From an uncultured Brachyspira sp. (lineage in GTDB: Bacteria; Spirochaetota; Brachyspiria; Brachyspirales; Brachyspiraceae), in assembly GCF_910578695.1 (NCBI RefSeq), contig NZ_CAJTQJ010000020.1:1-39138 (forward strand): DNA of 39,138 bases, in the 5' to 3' direction. Below, piece after piece: positions 26,692-34,495 of this stretch. Made by a program: the position numbers and the translations under genes. The notes under the pieces are model-generated. The model was not told the DNA's origin. It worked only from the letters and a program-made list of their open reading frames with translations, and made no database searches. Position 1 is the first letter of the stretch. The number at the start of each line of letters is the position of its first letter.

Positions 26692-26751
26692 ATGAATAGT
26701 TAAAATTATAATATTTAAATTAATTTTATTAAAATATTAGGAAACCATATA

Positions 26752-27723
26752 ATGTGCAGATTTATAGACTTATTTGCAGGAGTAGGGGGCTTTCATTTAG
26801 CTTTTAACTCTGAAAAATGCGTTTTTGCAAGCGAAATAGATATTAACGCTATTGAAACATATAAATTAAACTTTCCTGATACTATACTTGAAGGCGATAT
26901 TACAAAAATAGATGAAAAAAATATCCCTGAACATGATATAATTTGTGCGGGATTTCCATGTCAGCCTTTTTCTGTGGCAGGTTATAGGAAAGGATTTGAA
27001 GATGCAAGAGGAGCTTTATTTTTTGATATAGTAAGAATAATAAAATACCATAAACCTAAAGCTGTATTTCTTGAAAATGTAAAAAATCTTGAAAATCATG
27101 ATAATGGGAATACTCTAAAAACAATAGTTGATATATTAAAAGATTTAAATTATTATGTTTTATATAAAGTATTAAATTCTGCAGAATATTCAAATATTCC
27201 TCAAAATAGAGAGAGAATATTTATAGTAGCTTTCAATAAAGAAAAAGTATTCAGCTATTTAGATTTTAAATTTCCTGATCCTATAAAGTTAACTAAAACT
27301 ATTCATGATTTTATAGAAAGTGAAAAACAAGATGATATATATTATTATAATAGTACTAAATATTATGAAATTTTTAATGAAAATATAAAAAATAAAAATA
27401 CTGTATATCAATGGAGAAGACATTATATAAGAGAAAACAAATCAAATCTTTGCCCTACTTTAACTGCCAATATGGGACAGGGCGGGCATAATGTTCCTAT
27501 AATACGTGATGATTATGGTATAAGAAAATTGACACCAAGAGAATGTTTTAATTTTCAAGGATATCCTAAAAATTTTAAACTTCCAAATCAATCAAATTCT
27601 AAATTATATAAACAAGCTGGTAATTCTATTGTTTATCCTTTGGTAAAAAAGATAGCAGATAATATTCTTAAAGTTATAAATAATATTAATATGTCTGAGA
27701 AAACAAATGCTGAATTTTTTTGA
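26752..27723 (+). CDS. DNA (cytosine-5) methyltransferase
   Basis: 323 residues, typical for type II C5 methyltransferases. Conserved motifs appear in order: I FIDLFAGVGGFHLAF, IV CAGFPCQPFSVAGY with catalytic Cys70, VI FLENVKNL, VIII QNRERIFIVA, the target recognition region (about 190-265), IX-X KLTPRECFNFQGYP and KQAGNSIVYPL. It transfers methyl from S-adenosylmethionine to cytosine at one target sequence, protecting host DNA. It is the first gene of a three-gene operon and overlaps the endonuclease gene by 17 bases. The recognition sequence cannot be read from the protein. Confidence 0.96.
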   Translation: MCRFIDLFAGVGGFHLAFNSEKCVFASEIDINAIETYKLNFPDTILEGDITKIDEKNIPEHDIICAGFPCQPFSVAGYRKGFEDARGALFFDIVRIIKYHKPKAVFLENVKNLENHDNGNTLKTIVDILKDLNYYVLYKVLNSAEYSNIPQNRERIFIVAFNKEKVFSYLDFKFPDPIKLTKTIHDFIESEKQDDIYYYNSTKYYEIFNENIKNKNTVYQWRRHYIRENKSNLCPTLTANMGQGGHNVPIIRDDYGIRKLTPRECFNFQGYPKNFKLPNQSNSKLYKQAGNSIVYPLVKKIADNILKVINNINMSEKTNAEFF

Positions 27724-28855
27724 ATTAGATAAAAAAGAAAATAAAAATTATGTTAAATTAATGAAAATAGTTGCAAAACTTTCTAGGTTATATAGCGACA
27801 GCGATACTCCGTATATATATTATAGAGCTATGGAAAACTTATTTTGCTATTGTTTTGGAGCTAAAAATTTAAGCAGATCAGATATTGCATTTGATGCTAA
27901 ATTAGGAAATCTTGGAATAGGATTAAAAACTTTTATTGGTGAAAATAAAGATTATAGTTTTGAAAAAATAGCGGAGTTTAACAAAGATTCAAAACAGATA
28001 AAAGATAAAAAAGATGAAAGAGATATAATAGAATTTCTCGCTCATTTAAGGAATGATAGAATTAGTCTTGCCAAGAATCTTTATGGAATATCAGAATCTT
28101 TATATCATATTATAGTGAGAAGAAAAAAATCACTCCTATTTTTTGAAACTGATTATAATGAAATTGATATTTCAAATTTAAGAATAGAAAGGCAGAAAGG
28201 AAATAAAGAAGAAAAGTCTTTAAATTTTACAGACGGTAATCATTTATATAAGTTTAATTTCTCAAAAAGTACTTTATTTAGAAAATTTGATATTCCTAAA
28301 GAAAGTTCATGTGCAGATGCAGTTATATTTGAAAGTCCTGCAGAACTTTTATTGTCAATTGATGAAATTACATATCAATTTAAACCTAAATGTGAATATG
28401 TTATTCTTCCATTGTATACAATAAAAGAAGGAAAGAAAATAGTTCAGGAAAAATCTGCTTTGAATCAATGGAATGCAGGCGGAAGAAAAAGAGATTCTGA
28501 TGAAGTATATATTACAATACCTTCATTTATAAGAAATAATTTTCCTAATTTTTTTCCAGGAAGGGATACTCCATTTATTCTAAAAACTCCTATAGGTGAA
28601 ATATTAAATGCTAAAGTATGTCAGGATAATAATAAAGCATTAATGACAAACCCTAACAAAGCATTAAGTAATTGGCTTTTGAGAAATATTCTCAAATTAA
28701 AAGAATTCGAGCTTGCTACTATTGAAAGATTAGAAATTTTAGGTATAGATTCTGTCATAATAACTAAAGAAAAATATGGAGAGTATTCTATAGATATACA
28801 AGGCTGGGGAAGTTATGAAAGATTTATAGAAGAAGTAAAAACAAACGAAAATTAA
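27707..28855 (+). CDS. Putative type II restriction endonuclease
   Basis: 382 residues. The call rests mainly on position: it is sandwiched between a C5 methyltransferase (overlap 17 bases) and Vsr. The N-terminal part has SRSDIAFDAKLGNLGIGLKTFI, which fits the acidic-(D/E)xK layout of PD-(D/E)XK nucleases (Asp and the Lys of GIGLKTF). The C-terminal part, with SALNQWNAGGRKRDSDEVYITIPSFIRNNFPNFFPGRDTPFILKTPIG and NKALSNWLLRNILKL in segments, resembles the B3-like DNA-recognition domains of some restriction enzymes. Specificity is unknown. The start, ATG 27707, has only a weak GAGA upstream and may depend on translational coupling. Confidence 0.78.
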   Translation: MLNFFELDKKENKNYVKLMKIVAKLSRLYSDSDTPYIYYRAMENLFCYCFGAKNLSRSDIAFDAKLGNLGIGLKTFIGENKDYSFEKIAEFNKDSKQIKDKKDERDIIEFLAHLRNDRISLAKNLYGISESLYHIIVRRKKSLLFFETDYNEIDISNLRIERQKGNKEEKSLNFTDGNHLYKFNFSKSTLFRKFDIPKESSCADAVIFESPAELLLSIDEITYQFKPKCEYVILPLYTIKEGKKIVQEKSALNQWNAGGRKRDSDEVYITIPSFIRNNFPNFFPGRDTPFILKTPIGEILNAKVCQDNNKALMTNPNKALSNWLLRNILKLKEFELATIERLEILGIDSVIITKEKYGEYSIDIQGWGSYERFIEEVKTNEN

Positions 28856-28877
28856 TTTTATATTGGAGTTACTAATA

Positions 28878-29303
28878 ATGTCAGATACAAAAACTCCTGA
28901 AGAACGAAGCCGAAATATGGCAAGAATAAAAAGTGAAAATACAAAACCTGAAAATATGGTTAGAAAATATCTTTTTAAACATGGATTTAGATATATAAAA
29001 AATGATAAAAGATATCCCGGCAAACCAGATATTGTACTTCCAAAATATCATACAGTGATTTTTGTCAACGGATGTTTTTGGCATATGCATAACTGCTCAA
29101 GAGGAAGAATGCCTCTTTCTAATCAGAGTTATTGGGTGCCCAAAATTAAACGCAACATAGAAAGAGATAAAAATAATATAATTAAACTTGAGGCTATGGG
29201 ATGGAAAGTTATAATAGTTTGGGAATGCGAATTAAAGAAGAAAACTGCGGAAGAAAGACTGCAGAAGTTATGTAAAGAAATAAAAATCAGCATTAAAGAA
29301 TAA
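28878..29303 (+). CDS. vsr: Very short patch repair endonuclease (Vsr)
   Basis: 141 residues from ATG 28878, chosen for GGAG 9 bases upstream; the in-frame TTG at 28863 overlaps that signal. Vsr nicks next to T:G mismatches that arise when 5-methylcytosine deaminates, starting repair back to C:G. The family order is intact: TPEERSRNMARIKSENTKPENMVRKYLFKHGFRY, then YPGKPDIVLPKYHTVIFVNGCFWHMHNC with catalytic Asp and the Cys/His metal ligands, then WVPKIKRNIERDKNN and WKVIIVWECEL. Its presence fits the C5 methyltransferase, whose sites would otherwise mutate. Confidence 0.95.
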   Translation: MSDTKTPEERSRNMARIKSENTKPENMVRKYLFKHGFRYIKNDKRYPGKPDIVLPKYHTVIFVNGCFWHMHNCSRGRMPLSNQSYWVPKIKRNIERDKNNIIKLEAMGWKVIIVWECELKKKTAEERLQKLCKEIKISIKE

Positions 29304-29318
29304 TAATTATTATATTAC

Positions 29319-29347
29319 TTGACAATAGAAAATATTTGTATTATAAT
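29319..29347 (+). promoter_or_regulatory. Consensus promoter of the riboflavin operon
   Basis: TTGACA, a 17-base spacer and TATAAT, a perfect match, just upstream of the FMN riboswitch. Transcription would begin near 29354. Confidence 0.85.
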
Positions 29348-29361
29348 ATTAATATATAAAT

Positions 29362-29490
29362 CTTCGGGGCTAGGTGAAATTCCATACCGGCGGTAAAGTC
29401 CGCGAGCCTTTTTGATAATTGATTTTTTCAAAAACGGCAGATTTGGTGCAATTCCAAAACCGACAGTTAAAGTCTGGATGGTAGAAGATA
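29362..29490 (+). ncRNA. FMN riboswitch (RFN element)
   Basis: The conserved RFN landmarks are present: CTTCGGGGC at the start, GGTGAAATTCCATACCGGCGG, AAAGTCCGCGAGCC, GGTGCAATTCCAAAACCGACAG, AAAGTCTGGATGG and closing GAAGA. It binds FMN and folds so that the downstream terminator forms, switching off the rib operon when flavin is plentiful. The P-stem between the GCC at 29405 and the ACGGCAGATT is a long, A/T-rich variable arm. The effect (transcription stop) is supported by the following terminator. Confidence 0.95.
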
Positions 29491-29522
29491 AAACTAATGT
29501 AAACTACTGCATAAAAGAATGG

Positions 29523-29557
29523 CTCTAATTGTTATTTTTAACATTTAGAGTTTTTTT
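29523..29557 (+). terminator. Riboswitch-controlled terminator
   Basis: CTCTAATTGTTA pairs with TAACATTTAGAG (one mismatch, TTTT loop) and runs into TTTTTTT. It lies between the FMN aptamer and ribD, the position of the OFF-state terminator in RFN leaders. Confidence 0.8.
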
Positions 29558-29634
29558 GTTTACAATCTATAAAATCCGCCTATATAAAAAACCAAAGATT
29601 ATATTAAAAATTATTTTTAAAAAGTATTAGCATT

Positions 29635-30747
29635 ATGCAGGAAGATATTTATAAAAAGTATATGAAAATTGCAATAGAAGAAGCTGAAAAAGGAGAAGGT
29701 TTTACAAGTCCCAATCCTTTGGTTGGAGCTGTTATAGTTAAAGATGATAAAGTTATAGGCATAGGCTTTCATCAAAAATACGGAGAAAATCATGCTGAAA
29801 TAAATGCTTTTCTTGATGCTGAGAAAAAAGGCGAAAATACTGAAAATGCAGATATGTATGTAACTTTAGAGCCTTGTTCTCATTATGGAAAAACTCCTCC
29901 TTGTGCTGATGCTATTATAAAAAAAAAGATAAAGAGAGTTATTATAGGCTGTTTAGATTCTAATCCTAAAGTTTCAGGCGGCGGAATAAAAAAACTAAAA
30001 GAAGCAGGCATTGAAGTTATAGTGAATGTGCTTGAAGAAGAATGCAGAAAATTAAATGAAGTTTTCTTCTATTATATAGCTAATAAAAGACCTTTTGTTG
30101 TGATGAAATATGCTATGACTATGGACGGTAAAATAGCTGCAGTAAGCGGAAAATCTAAGTGGATAACTTCAGAAAAAACAAGAGAGCATTCTCATAAGTT
30201 TAGAAATAAATATTCTGCTATAATGGTTGGAATAAATACTGTAATAAAAGATAATCCTATGCTTGACTGCAGATTAGAAAATACTAGAAATCCTATAAGA
30301 ATAATTTTAGACAGCTCTTTAAAAATAGATTTGAATTCTAATATTTGTAAAACTGCCAAAAAAATAAAAACTCTTATAGCTACAATTAGTGATGATGATA
30401 AAAAAATAAAAGAACTTGAAAGTTTGGGTATAGAAATAATAAAAACAAAAAATGATAATGGAAAAGTAAGTTTAAAAGATTTGATGAGAATATTAGGAGA
30501 GGAAAAAAATATTGACAGCATATATGTTGAAGGCGGTGCTAGTTTGCATGCTAGTCTTTTGAAAGAGAGATTAGTAAATAAGGCTTTAATTTATATAGCA
30601 CCTAAAATATTCGGAGGTTTTAAGGCTAAAAGCCCCATAGGAGGCGAAGGAATAAAAGAGCCTGAAAATGCTTTAAAACTTTCAGACGGCAGCATAACAA
30701 AGATAGATGAAGATTTATTTTTGGAGTATTATATAGATTATAAATAG
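29635..30747 (+). CDS. ribD: Bifunctional riboflavin deaminase/reductase
   Basis: 370 residues. RibD deaminates the GTP-derived pyrimidine and reduces its ribose side chain, the second and third steps to riboflavin. The N-terminal deaminase domain has the Zn site: HAE at 53-55, then LEPCSHYGKTPPCADAI with Cys81 and Cys90. The reductase domain starts near residue 150 with FVVMKYAMTMDGKIAAVSGKSKWITSE and has MVGINTVIKDNPMLDCR and VEGGASLHASLL. The start lacks a strong Shine-Dalgarno. First gene of the riboswitch operon; ribE follows after 75 bases. Confidence 0.96.
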   Translation: MQEDIYKKYMKIAIEEAEKGEGFTSPNPLVGAVIVKDDKVIGIGFHQKYGENHAEINAFLDAEKKGENTENADMYVTLEPCSHYGKTPPCADAIIKKKIKRVIIGCLDSNPKVSGGGIKKLKEAGIEVIVNVLEEECRKLNEVFFYYIANKRPFVVMKYAMTMDGKIAAVSGKSKWITSEKTREHSHKFRNKYSAIMVGINTVIKDNPMLDCRLENTRNPIRIILDSSLKIDLNSNICKTAKKIKTLIATISDDDKKIKELESLGIEIIKTKNDNGKVSLKDLMRILGEEKNIDSIYVEGGASLHASLLKERLVNKALIYIAPKIFGGFKAKSPIGGEGIKEPENALKLSDGSITKIDEDLFLEYYIDYK

Positions 30748-30822
30748 TTATTTTTTATAAATATTAAAATAAGCATAAATTAGCTGATTAAAATAAAAAT
30801 ATATAAGGAAAAAATATTAATA

Positions 30823-31473
30823 ATGTTTACTGGTATAGTTGAAGAAATAGGCACTGTTAAATCGGTACAGAGTAAAGTTATCATAGTAGAGGCAGATAAA
30901 ATATTTGATGATTTGCATTTGGGCGATAGCGTTGCTGTTAATGGTACTTGCTTAACAGTATCTAGTTTTGATAATAAAATATTTAATGCCGATGTTACTC
31001 AGGAAACTTTGAACCGTACTAATTTAGGAAGTTTAAAAAATGGCAGTAAAGTTAATCTTGAGCGGGCTATGACTTTAAGCGGAAGATTCGGCGGGCATAT
31101 AGTAAGCGGGCATATTGACGGAGTGGGGATCATTAAGTCTATGAAAAAAGATGATAATGCCATTATACTTACTATTGAAGTGCCTAGAATTTTGATGAAG
31201 TATATAGTAGAAAAAGGTTCGGTTGCTGTTGATGGCATAAGTTTGACAGTGGCAAGTTTGACAGATAATACTTTTTCTATAGCAGTTATTCCTCATACAT
31301 TGAAAGAAACTGTACTTTATTATAAAAAAGAAGGTGATAAGGTTAATATAGAGAATGATGTTATAGGCAAATATGTTGAAAGGCTTTTAACATTTAAAGA
31401 AGATAATGAAAATAATAATGATAGTAAAAAATCTAATATAACAATGGAATTTTTACTTAAAAATGGGTTTTAA
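30823..31473 (+). CDS. ribE: Riboflavin synthase, alpha subunit
   Basis: 216 residues. It dismutates two lumazine molecules to riboflavin, the last step. Both lumazine-binding repeats are visible: MFTGIVEEIGTV...VNGTCLTVSS and GGHIVSGHIDGVG, then VDGISLTVASL with IPHTLKETVL. The C-terminus has a charged, Asn-rich extension (KEDNENNNDSKKS) after the usual end. Located between ribD and ribBA, in the same orientation. Confidence 0.96.
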   Translation: MFTGIVEEIGTVKSVQSKVIIVEADKIFDDLHLGDSVAVNGTCLTVSSFDNKIFNADVTQETLNRTNLGSLKNGSKVNLERAMTLSGRFGGHIVSGHIDGVGIIKSMKKDDNAIILTIEVPRILMKYIVEKGSVAVDGISLTVASLTDNTFSIAVIPHTLKETVLYYKKEGDKVNIENDVIGKYVERLLTFKEDNENNNDSKKSNITMEFLLKNGF

Positions 31474-31557
31474 TAATTTATGCACTTTTTACAGCTTTTT
31501 ACAGCTAAAAAATATTAGGAAAAAGCTGAATAAAAAAATAAAAATGGAGCATTAAAA

Positions 31558-32757
31558 ATGGAAAATATTTACAGCACTATTGATGAGGCTTTAGAGGATT
31601 TAAGAAAAGGCAGAATAATCGTTGTTTCTGATGATGAAGATAGAGAAAATGAAGGCGATTTAATCTGTGCGGCAGAATTTGCCACTGCAGAAAATATTAA
31701 CTTTATGGCTTCTTATGCTAAAGGTTTAATATGTATGCCTATGAGTAAAGATATTACAAATAAATTAAATTTAAATCAAATGGTTACAAAAAATACTGAT
31801 AATCATGAAACAGCTTTTACAGTATCTATTGATCATATTGAAACTACAACAGGTATATCTGCAGTAGAAAGATCTATTACTGCTTTGAAAGTCGTTGATG
31901 ATAATTCAAAGCCTGAAGATTTCAGACGCCCAGGTCATATGTTTCCTCTTCTTGCAAAAGACGGCGGCGTAATTGTGAGAATGGGGCATACTGAAGCTAC
32001 TGTAGATTTGATGAGGCTTGCAGGACTTAAAGAATGCGGTTTATGCTGTGAGATTATGAGAGATGACGGCGATATGATGAGAAGAGATGATTTGATTGAT
32101 TTTGCTAAAAAACATAATCTTAAAATGATAACTGTATCTGATTTGATAGACTATAGAAAAAAGAATGAAGACTTAATGGAGCTTTATGCTAAGGCTAAAA
32201 TGCCTACTAAATACGGAGAGTTTGAAATACTTACTTTTGTAAATAAAATAACTAAGCAGCATCATATTGTACTTACTATGGGAGATATTTCAAATGGCGA
32301 AGATATATTATGCAGAGTTCATTCCGAATGTTTAACAGGCGATGCTTTAGGCTCTAAAAGATGCGATTGCGGTGAGCAGTATGATTATGCTATGAAAAAA
32401 ATAGCTGAAGAGGGAAGGGGCATAATGGTTTATATGCGTCAGGAAGGAAGAGGAATAGGGCTTGTAAATAAATTGAGAGCTTATGAACTTCAGGACAGCG
32501 GGCTTGATACAGTTGATGCAAATATAGCTTTGGGATTTAAAGATGATATGCGTGAATATTATGAGGCTTATCAAATGCTTAAAAAATTGGGTGTTAGGAG
32601 CATAAAAATTATGACTAATAATCCTGACAAAATAAAATATTTGAACAATTACGGGCTAGAGATAAAAGACAGAATACCTATACAGATAGAGGCATCAGAA
32701 TATGACTCCTTTTATTTAAAAACAAAAAAAGACAGAATGGGACATATTTTAGATTAA
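31558..32757 (+). CDS. ribBA: DHBP synthase / GTP cyclohydrolase II fusion
   Basis: 399 residues. The N-terminal domain (1-200) makes the 4-carbon unit from ribulose 5-phosphate: VSDDEDRENEGDLI, GHMFPLLAKDGGVIVRMGHTEATVDL and CCEIMRDDGDMMRRDDL. The C-terminal domain (about 205-399) opens GTP: HSECLTGDALGSKRCDCGEQ with the three-Cys Zn site, MVYMRQEGRGIGLVNKLRAY, and LGVRSIKIMTNNPDK. Both activities start riboflavin synthesis. GGAG lies before the ATG. Downstream a repeat array separates it from ribH. Confidence 0.97.
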   Translation: MENIYSTIDEALEDLRKGRIIVVSDDEDRENEGDLICAAEFATAENINFMASYAKGLICMPMSKDITNKLNLNQMVTKNTDNHETAFTVSIDHIETTTGISAVERSITALKVVDDNSKPEDFRRPGHMFPLLAKDGGVIVRMGHTEATVDLMRLAGLKECGLCCEIMRDDGDMMRRDDLIDFAKKHNLKMITVSDLIDYRKKNEDLMELYAKAKMPTKYGEFEILTFVNKITKQHHIVLTMGDISNGEDILCRVHSECLTGDALGSKRCDCGEQYDYAMKKIAEEGRGIMVYMRQEGRGIGLVNKLRAYELQDSGLDTVDANIALGFKDDMREYYEAYQMLKKLGVRSIKIMTNNPDKIKYLNNYGLEIKDRIPIQIEASEYDSFYLKTKKDRMGHILD

Positions 32758-32763
32758 AAAAAA

Positions 32764-32927
32764 GTTTATAGCTAGCAATAATAAAGATAAACGAACAGCT
32801 TATAACTGACGAAGGAAGTTATAAGCTAGTTTAGAGTGAGTTTATCGCTAGCAATAATAATAAAAAACTTGTGAGTTTCTGCTATTTACAGAATGGCAGG
32901 GATTACTGACGAACAAGTTTTTTTATT
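32764..32927. repeat. Inverted nested-palindrome array inside the rib operon
   Basis: Starting 7 bases after the ribBA stop there is a B-type unit (32786-32846) and an A-type unit (32859-32927), each preceded by GCTAGCAATAATA. They match the reverse complement of units at 23868-23930 and 23942-24010. The A unit keeps its AATAAAAAACTTGT outer stem; its inner hairpin has changed to CTGCTATTTACAGAATGGCAG, which pairs less well. The array could attenuate ribH. Confidence 0.75.
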
Positions 32928-32985
32928 AGTGGATAAGAAATAGAAAAGTTATAATTATAAATATTTAAAAAAATAAAATATAAAA

Positions 32986-33031
32986 AATGCAGCCTTTTTG
33001 CTTTTTTATGTCAGCAAAAAAGATAAGCATT
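32986..33031 (+). promoter_or_regulatory. Hairpin in the ribBA-ribH spacer
   Basis: AATGC and GCATT enclose an inner 8-bp stem TTTTTGCT / AGCAAAAA. It is 30 bases before the ribH start. It may be a processing or attenuation hairpin; no separate promoter was identified for ribH. Confidence 0.35.
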
Positions 33032-33059
33032 AATAAAGTTAAATTTAAGGAGCTTATAA

Positions 33060-33530
33060 ATGAAAACTTTTGAAGGAAAACTCGTCGGCGAGAAAGAAAT
33101 TAAAATCGGTATAGTATGTGCAAGATTCAATGAATTTATTGTCTCTAAGCTTTTGGGCGGTGCTTTGGATGCTTTGAATCGTCATAATATAAAAGACGAT
33201 AATATCAGTGTAGCTTGGGTGCCTGGTGCTTTTGAAATACCTTTAATAGCTTCTAAAATGGCTAAGTCAAAAAAGTATGATGCTGTTATATGTTTGGGGG
33301 CTGTCATAAGGGGTTCTACTACTCATTATGATTATGTATGTGCAGAAGTATCTAAAGGTATTGCTAATGTTTCGCTTAATTCTGATATACCTGTAATGTT
33401 CGGAGTGCTTACAACTGAAAATATTGAACAGGCTATTGAAAGGGCTGGAACTAAAGCAGGGAACAAAGGCTTTGATTCGGCTATGGCTGCTATTGAGATG
33501 GTAAATCTTATAAGAGAGATAGAAAAGTAA
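33060..33530 (+). CDS. ribH: 6,7-dimethyl-8-ribityllumazine synthase
   Basis: 156 residues. RibH condenses the pyrimidine with the 4-carbon unit, the penultimate step to riboflavin, and usually forms large icosahedral or pentameric shells. Landmarks: IGIVCARFNEFIVSKLLGGALD, VPGAFEIPLIASKMA, VICLGAVIRGSTTHYDYVCAEVSKGIANV with the catalytic His, and PVMFGVLTTENIEQAIERAGTKAGNKG. AAGGAG precedes the ATG. It follows ribBA by 302 bases filled by palindromic repeats, so expression may be partly uncoupled from the rest of the operon. Confidence 0.97.
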   Translation: MKTFEGKLVGEKEIKIGIVCARFNEFIVSKLLGGALDALNRHNIKDDNISVAWVPGAFEIPLIASKMAKSKKYDAVICLGAVIRGSTTHYDYVCAEVSKGIANVSLNSDIPVMFGVLTTENIEQAIERAGTKAGNKGFDSAMAAIEMVNLIREIEK

Positions 33531-33565
33531 AAGATAAATATAAAAATAAAATTGATTATATAAAG

Positions 33566-33605
33566 AAACAAGGTATTTTTTATAATAAAAGTACCTTGTT
33601 TTTTT
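33566..33605 (+). terminator. Terminator of the riboflavin operon
   Basis: Perfect 10-bp stem AAACAAGGTA / TACCTTGTTT followed by TTTT, 36 bases after the ribH stop. Confidence 0.8.
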
Positions 33606-33688
33606 GTTAGTGATGCATATTATTGATTATATGTAATTTACTATATAATTTTATATTTTTAATTATATTGAATAATTTTAGTGAATTT

Positions 33689-34045
33689 TTAAATACCATT
33701 GAACACATTGAAAAAATGAGTATAGGTATTAAAATTAATATAACTAATATAGAAAAAATAATTGAGCTTAATGTCATATTTATCTATATTTTTGAATAGC
33801 CCCATTTTTTCAGCAGCAAATACACTTATTATATGCTCATATATAGAAAAAGAATATGAGTATTCTATAAGAAGATTTATATATTTTATATACTCTTTTT
33901 GATTATTATTAATAAAATTAATTTTTTGTATAACTAGATATCTTCTGCATAAAGATTTTAACAAATTTTTCCAAGCTATAGAAAACATAGTAAATAGTAA
34001 TAATAACATAGTTATATATATAAGAATTTCTATCATAATTTTCAA
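33689..34045 (-). CDS. Small membrane protein of unknown function
   Basis: 118 residues. An N-terminal hydrophobic helix (about 4-24, MIEILIYITMLLLLFTMFSIAW) is followed by a basic stretch and a mostly helical, Tyr/Asn-rich cytosolic or periplasmic part. No family is recognised. Its ATG overlaps the stop of the preceding gene (ATGA), so the two are translationally coupled. It follows the terminase genes on the same strand, but the pair has its own promoter. An accessory role in the phage-like system is possible but unsupported. Confidence 0.55.
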   Translation of the reverse strand: MKIMIEILIYITMLLLLFTMFSIAWKNLLKSLCRRYLVIQKINFINNNQKEYIKYINLLIEYSYSFSIYEHIISVFAAEKMGLFKNIDKYDIKLNYFFYISYINFNTYTHFFNVFNGI

Positions 34046-34341
34046 TCCCTATTTTTAAATAAACTGCCTATATCTATAAATATAGATAATGATAATAATA
34101 TATTAATTAAGAATGATACTTTAAAAGCATTATTCTTAAAAATATTAGATATAGTATCAGATATTATTTTTACGATTTCTTTTTCTCCAGATTGTACCAT
34201 AAGCCAAAAAGTAAAACCCAAAAATACAAAAAACATTAAAAATATTAATATTATAGCTCTATATTTAATTTTATATACACATATTTTATATTAGTAATAT
34301 TTTGCTTTATCCTCATTACTATTTTTTGTATTATTATCCAT
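34042..34341 (-). pseudogene. Small membrane protein gene with an in-frame stop
   Basis: From ATG 34341, with a GAGG upstream, the frame reads MDNNTKNSNEDKAKYY and then meets TAA at 34293-34291. The same frame stays open afterwards: YKICVYKIKYRAIILIFLMF, then FVFLGFTFWLMV, a full membrane helix with its basic flank, and a second helix (VSFLINILLSLSIFIDIGSLF) to the stop at 34042. Without the TAA the protein would have 99 residues. Internal ATG 34236 gives 64 residues but cuts into the first helix and lacks a Shine-Dalgarno. A nonsense mutation is the simplest reading; readthrough, re-initiation or a sequencing error remain possible. Confidence 0.55.
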
Positions 34342-34368
34342 TTTAATGCCTCTAGTTTAACATACAAT

Positions 34369-34397
34369 AGTATAAAAAATAATACAGTAAAAGTCAA
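34369..34397 (-). promoter_or_regulatory. Promoter of the small membrane-protein pair
   Basis: On the minus strand TTGACT, a 17-base spacer and TATACT, 28 bases before ATG 34341. This is a housekeeping-type promoter, unlike the CTTATA element used by the nearby terminase genes. Confidence 0.6.
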
Positions 34398-34495
34398 ATA
34401 TAATATTAAAAATTAATACAATTAATCCTAATTAAAAACTATGCACTATAAAAAATAATATTAATTTAATAGCTTCTATTTTAATATAATTTTTT

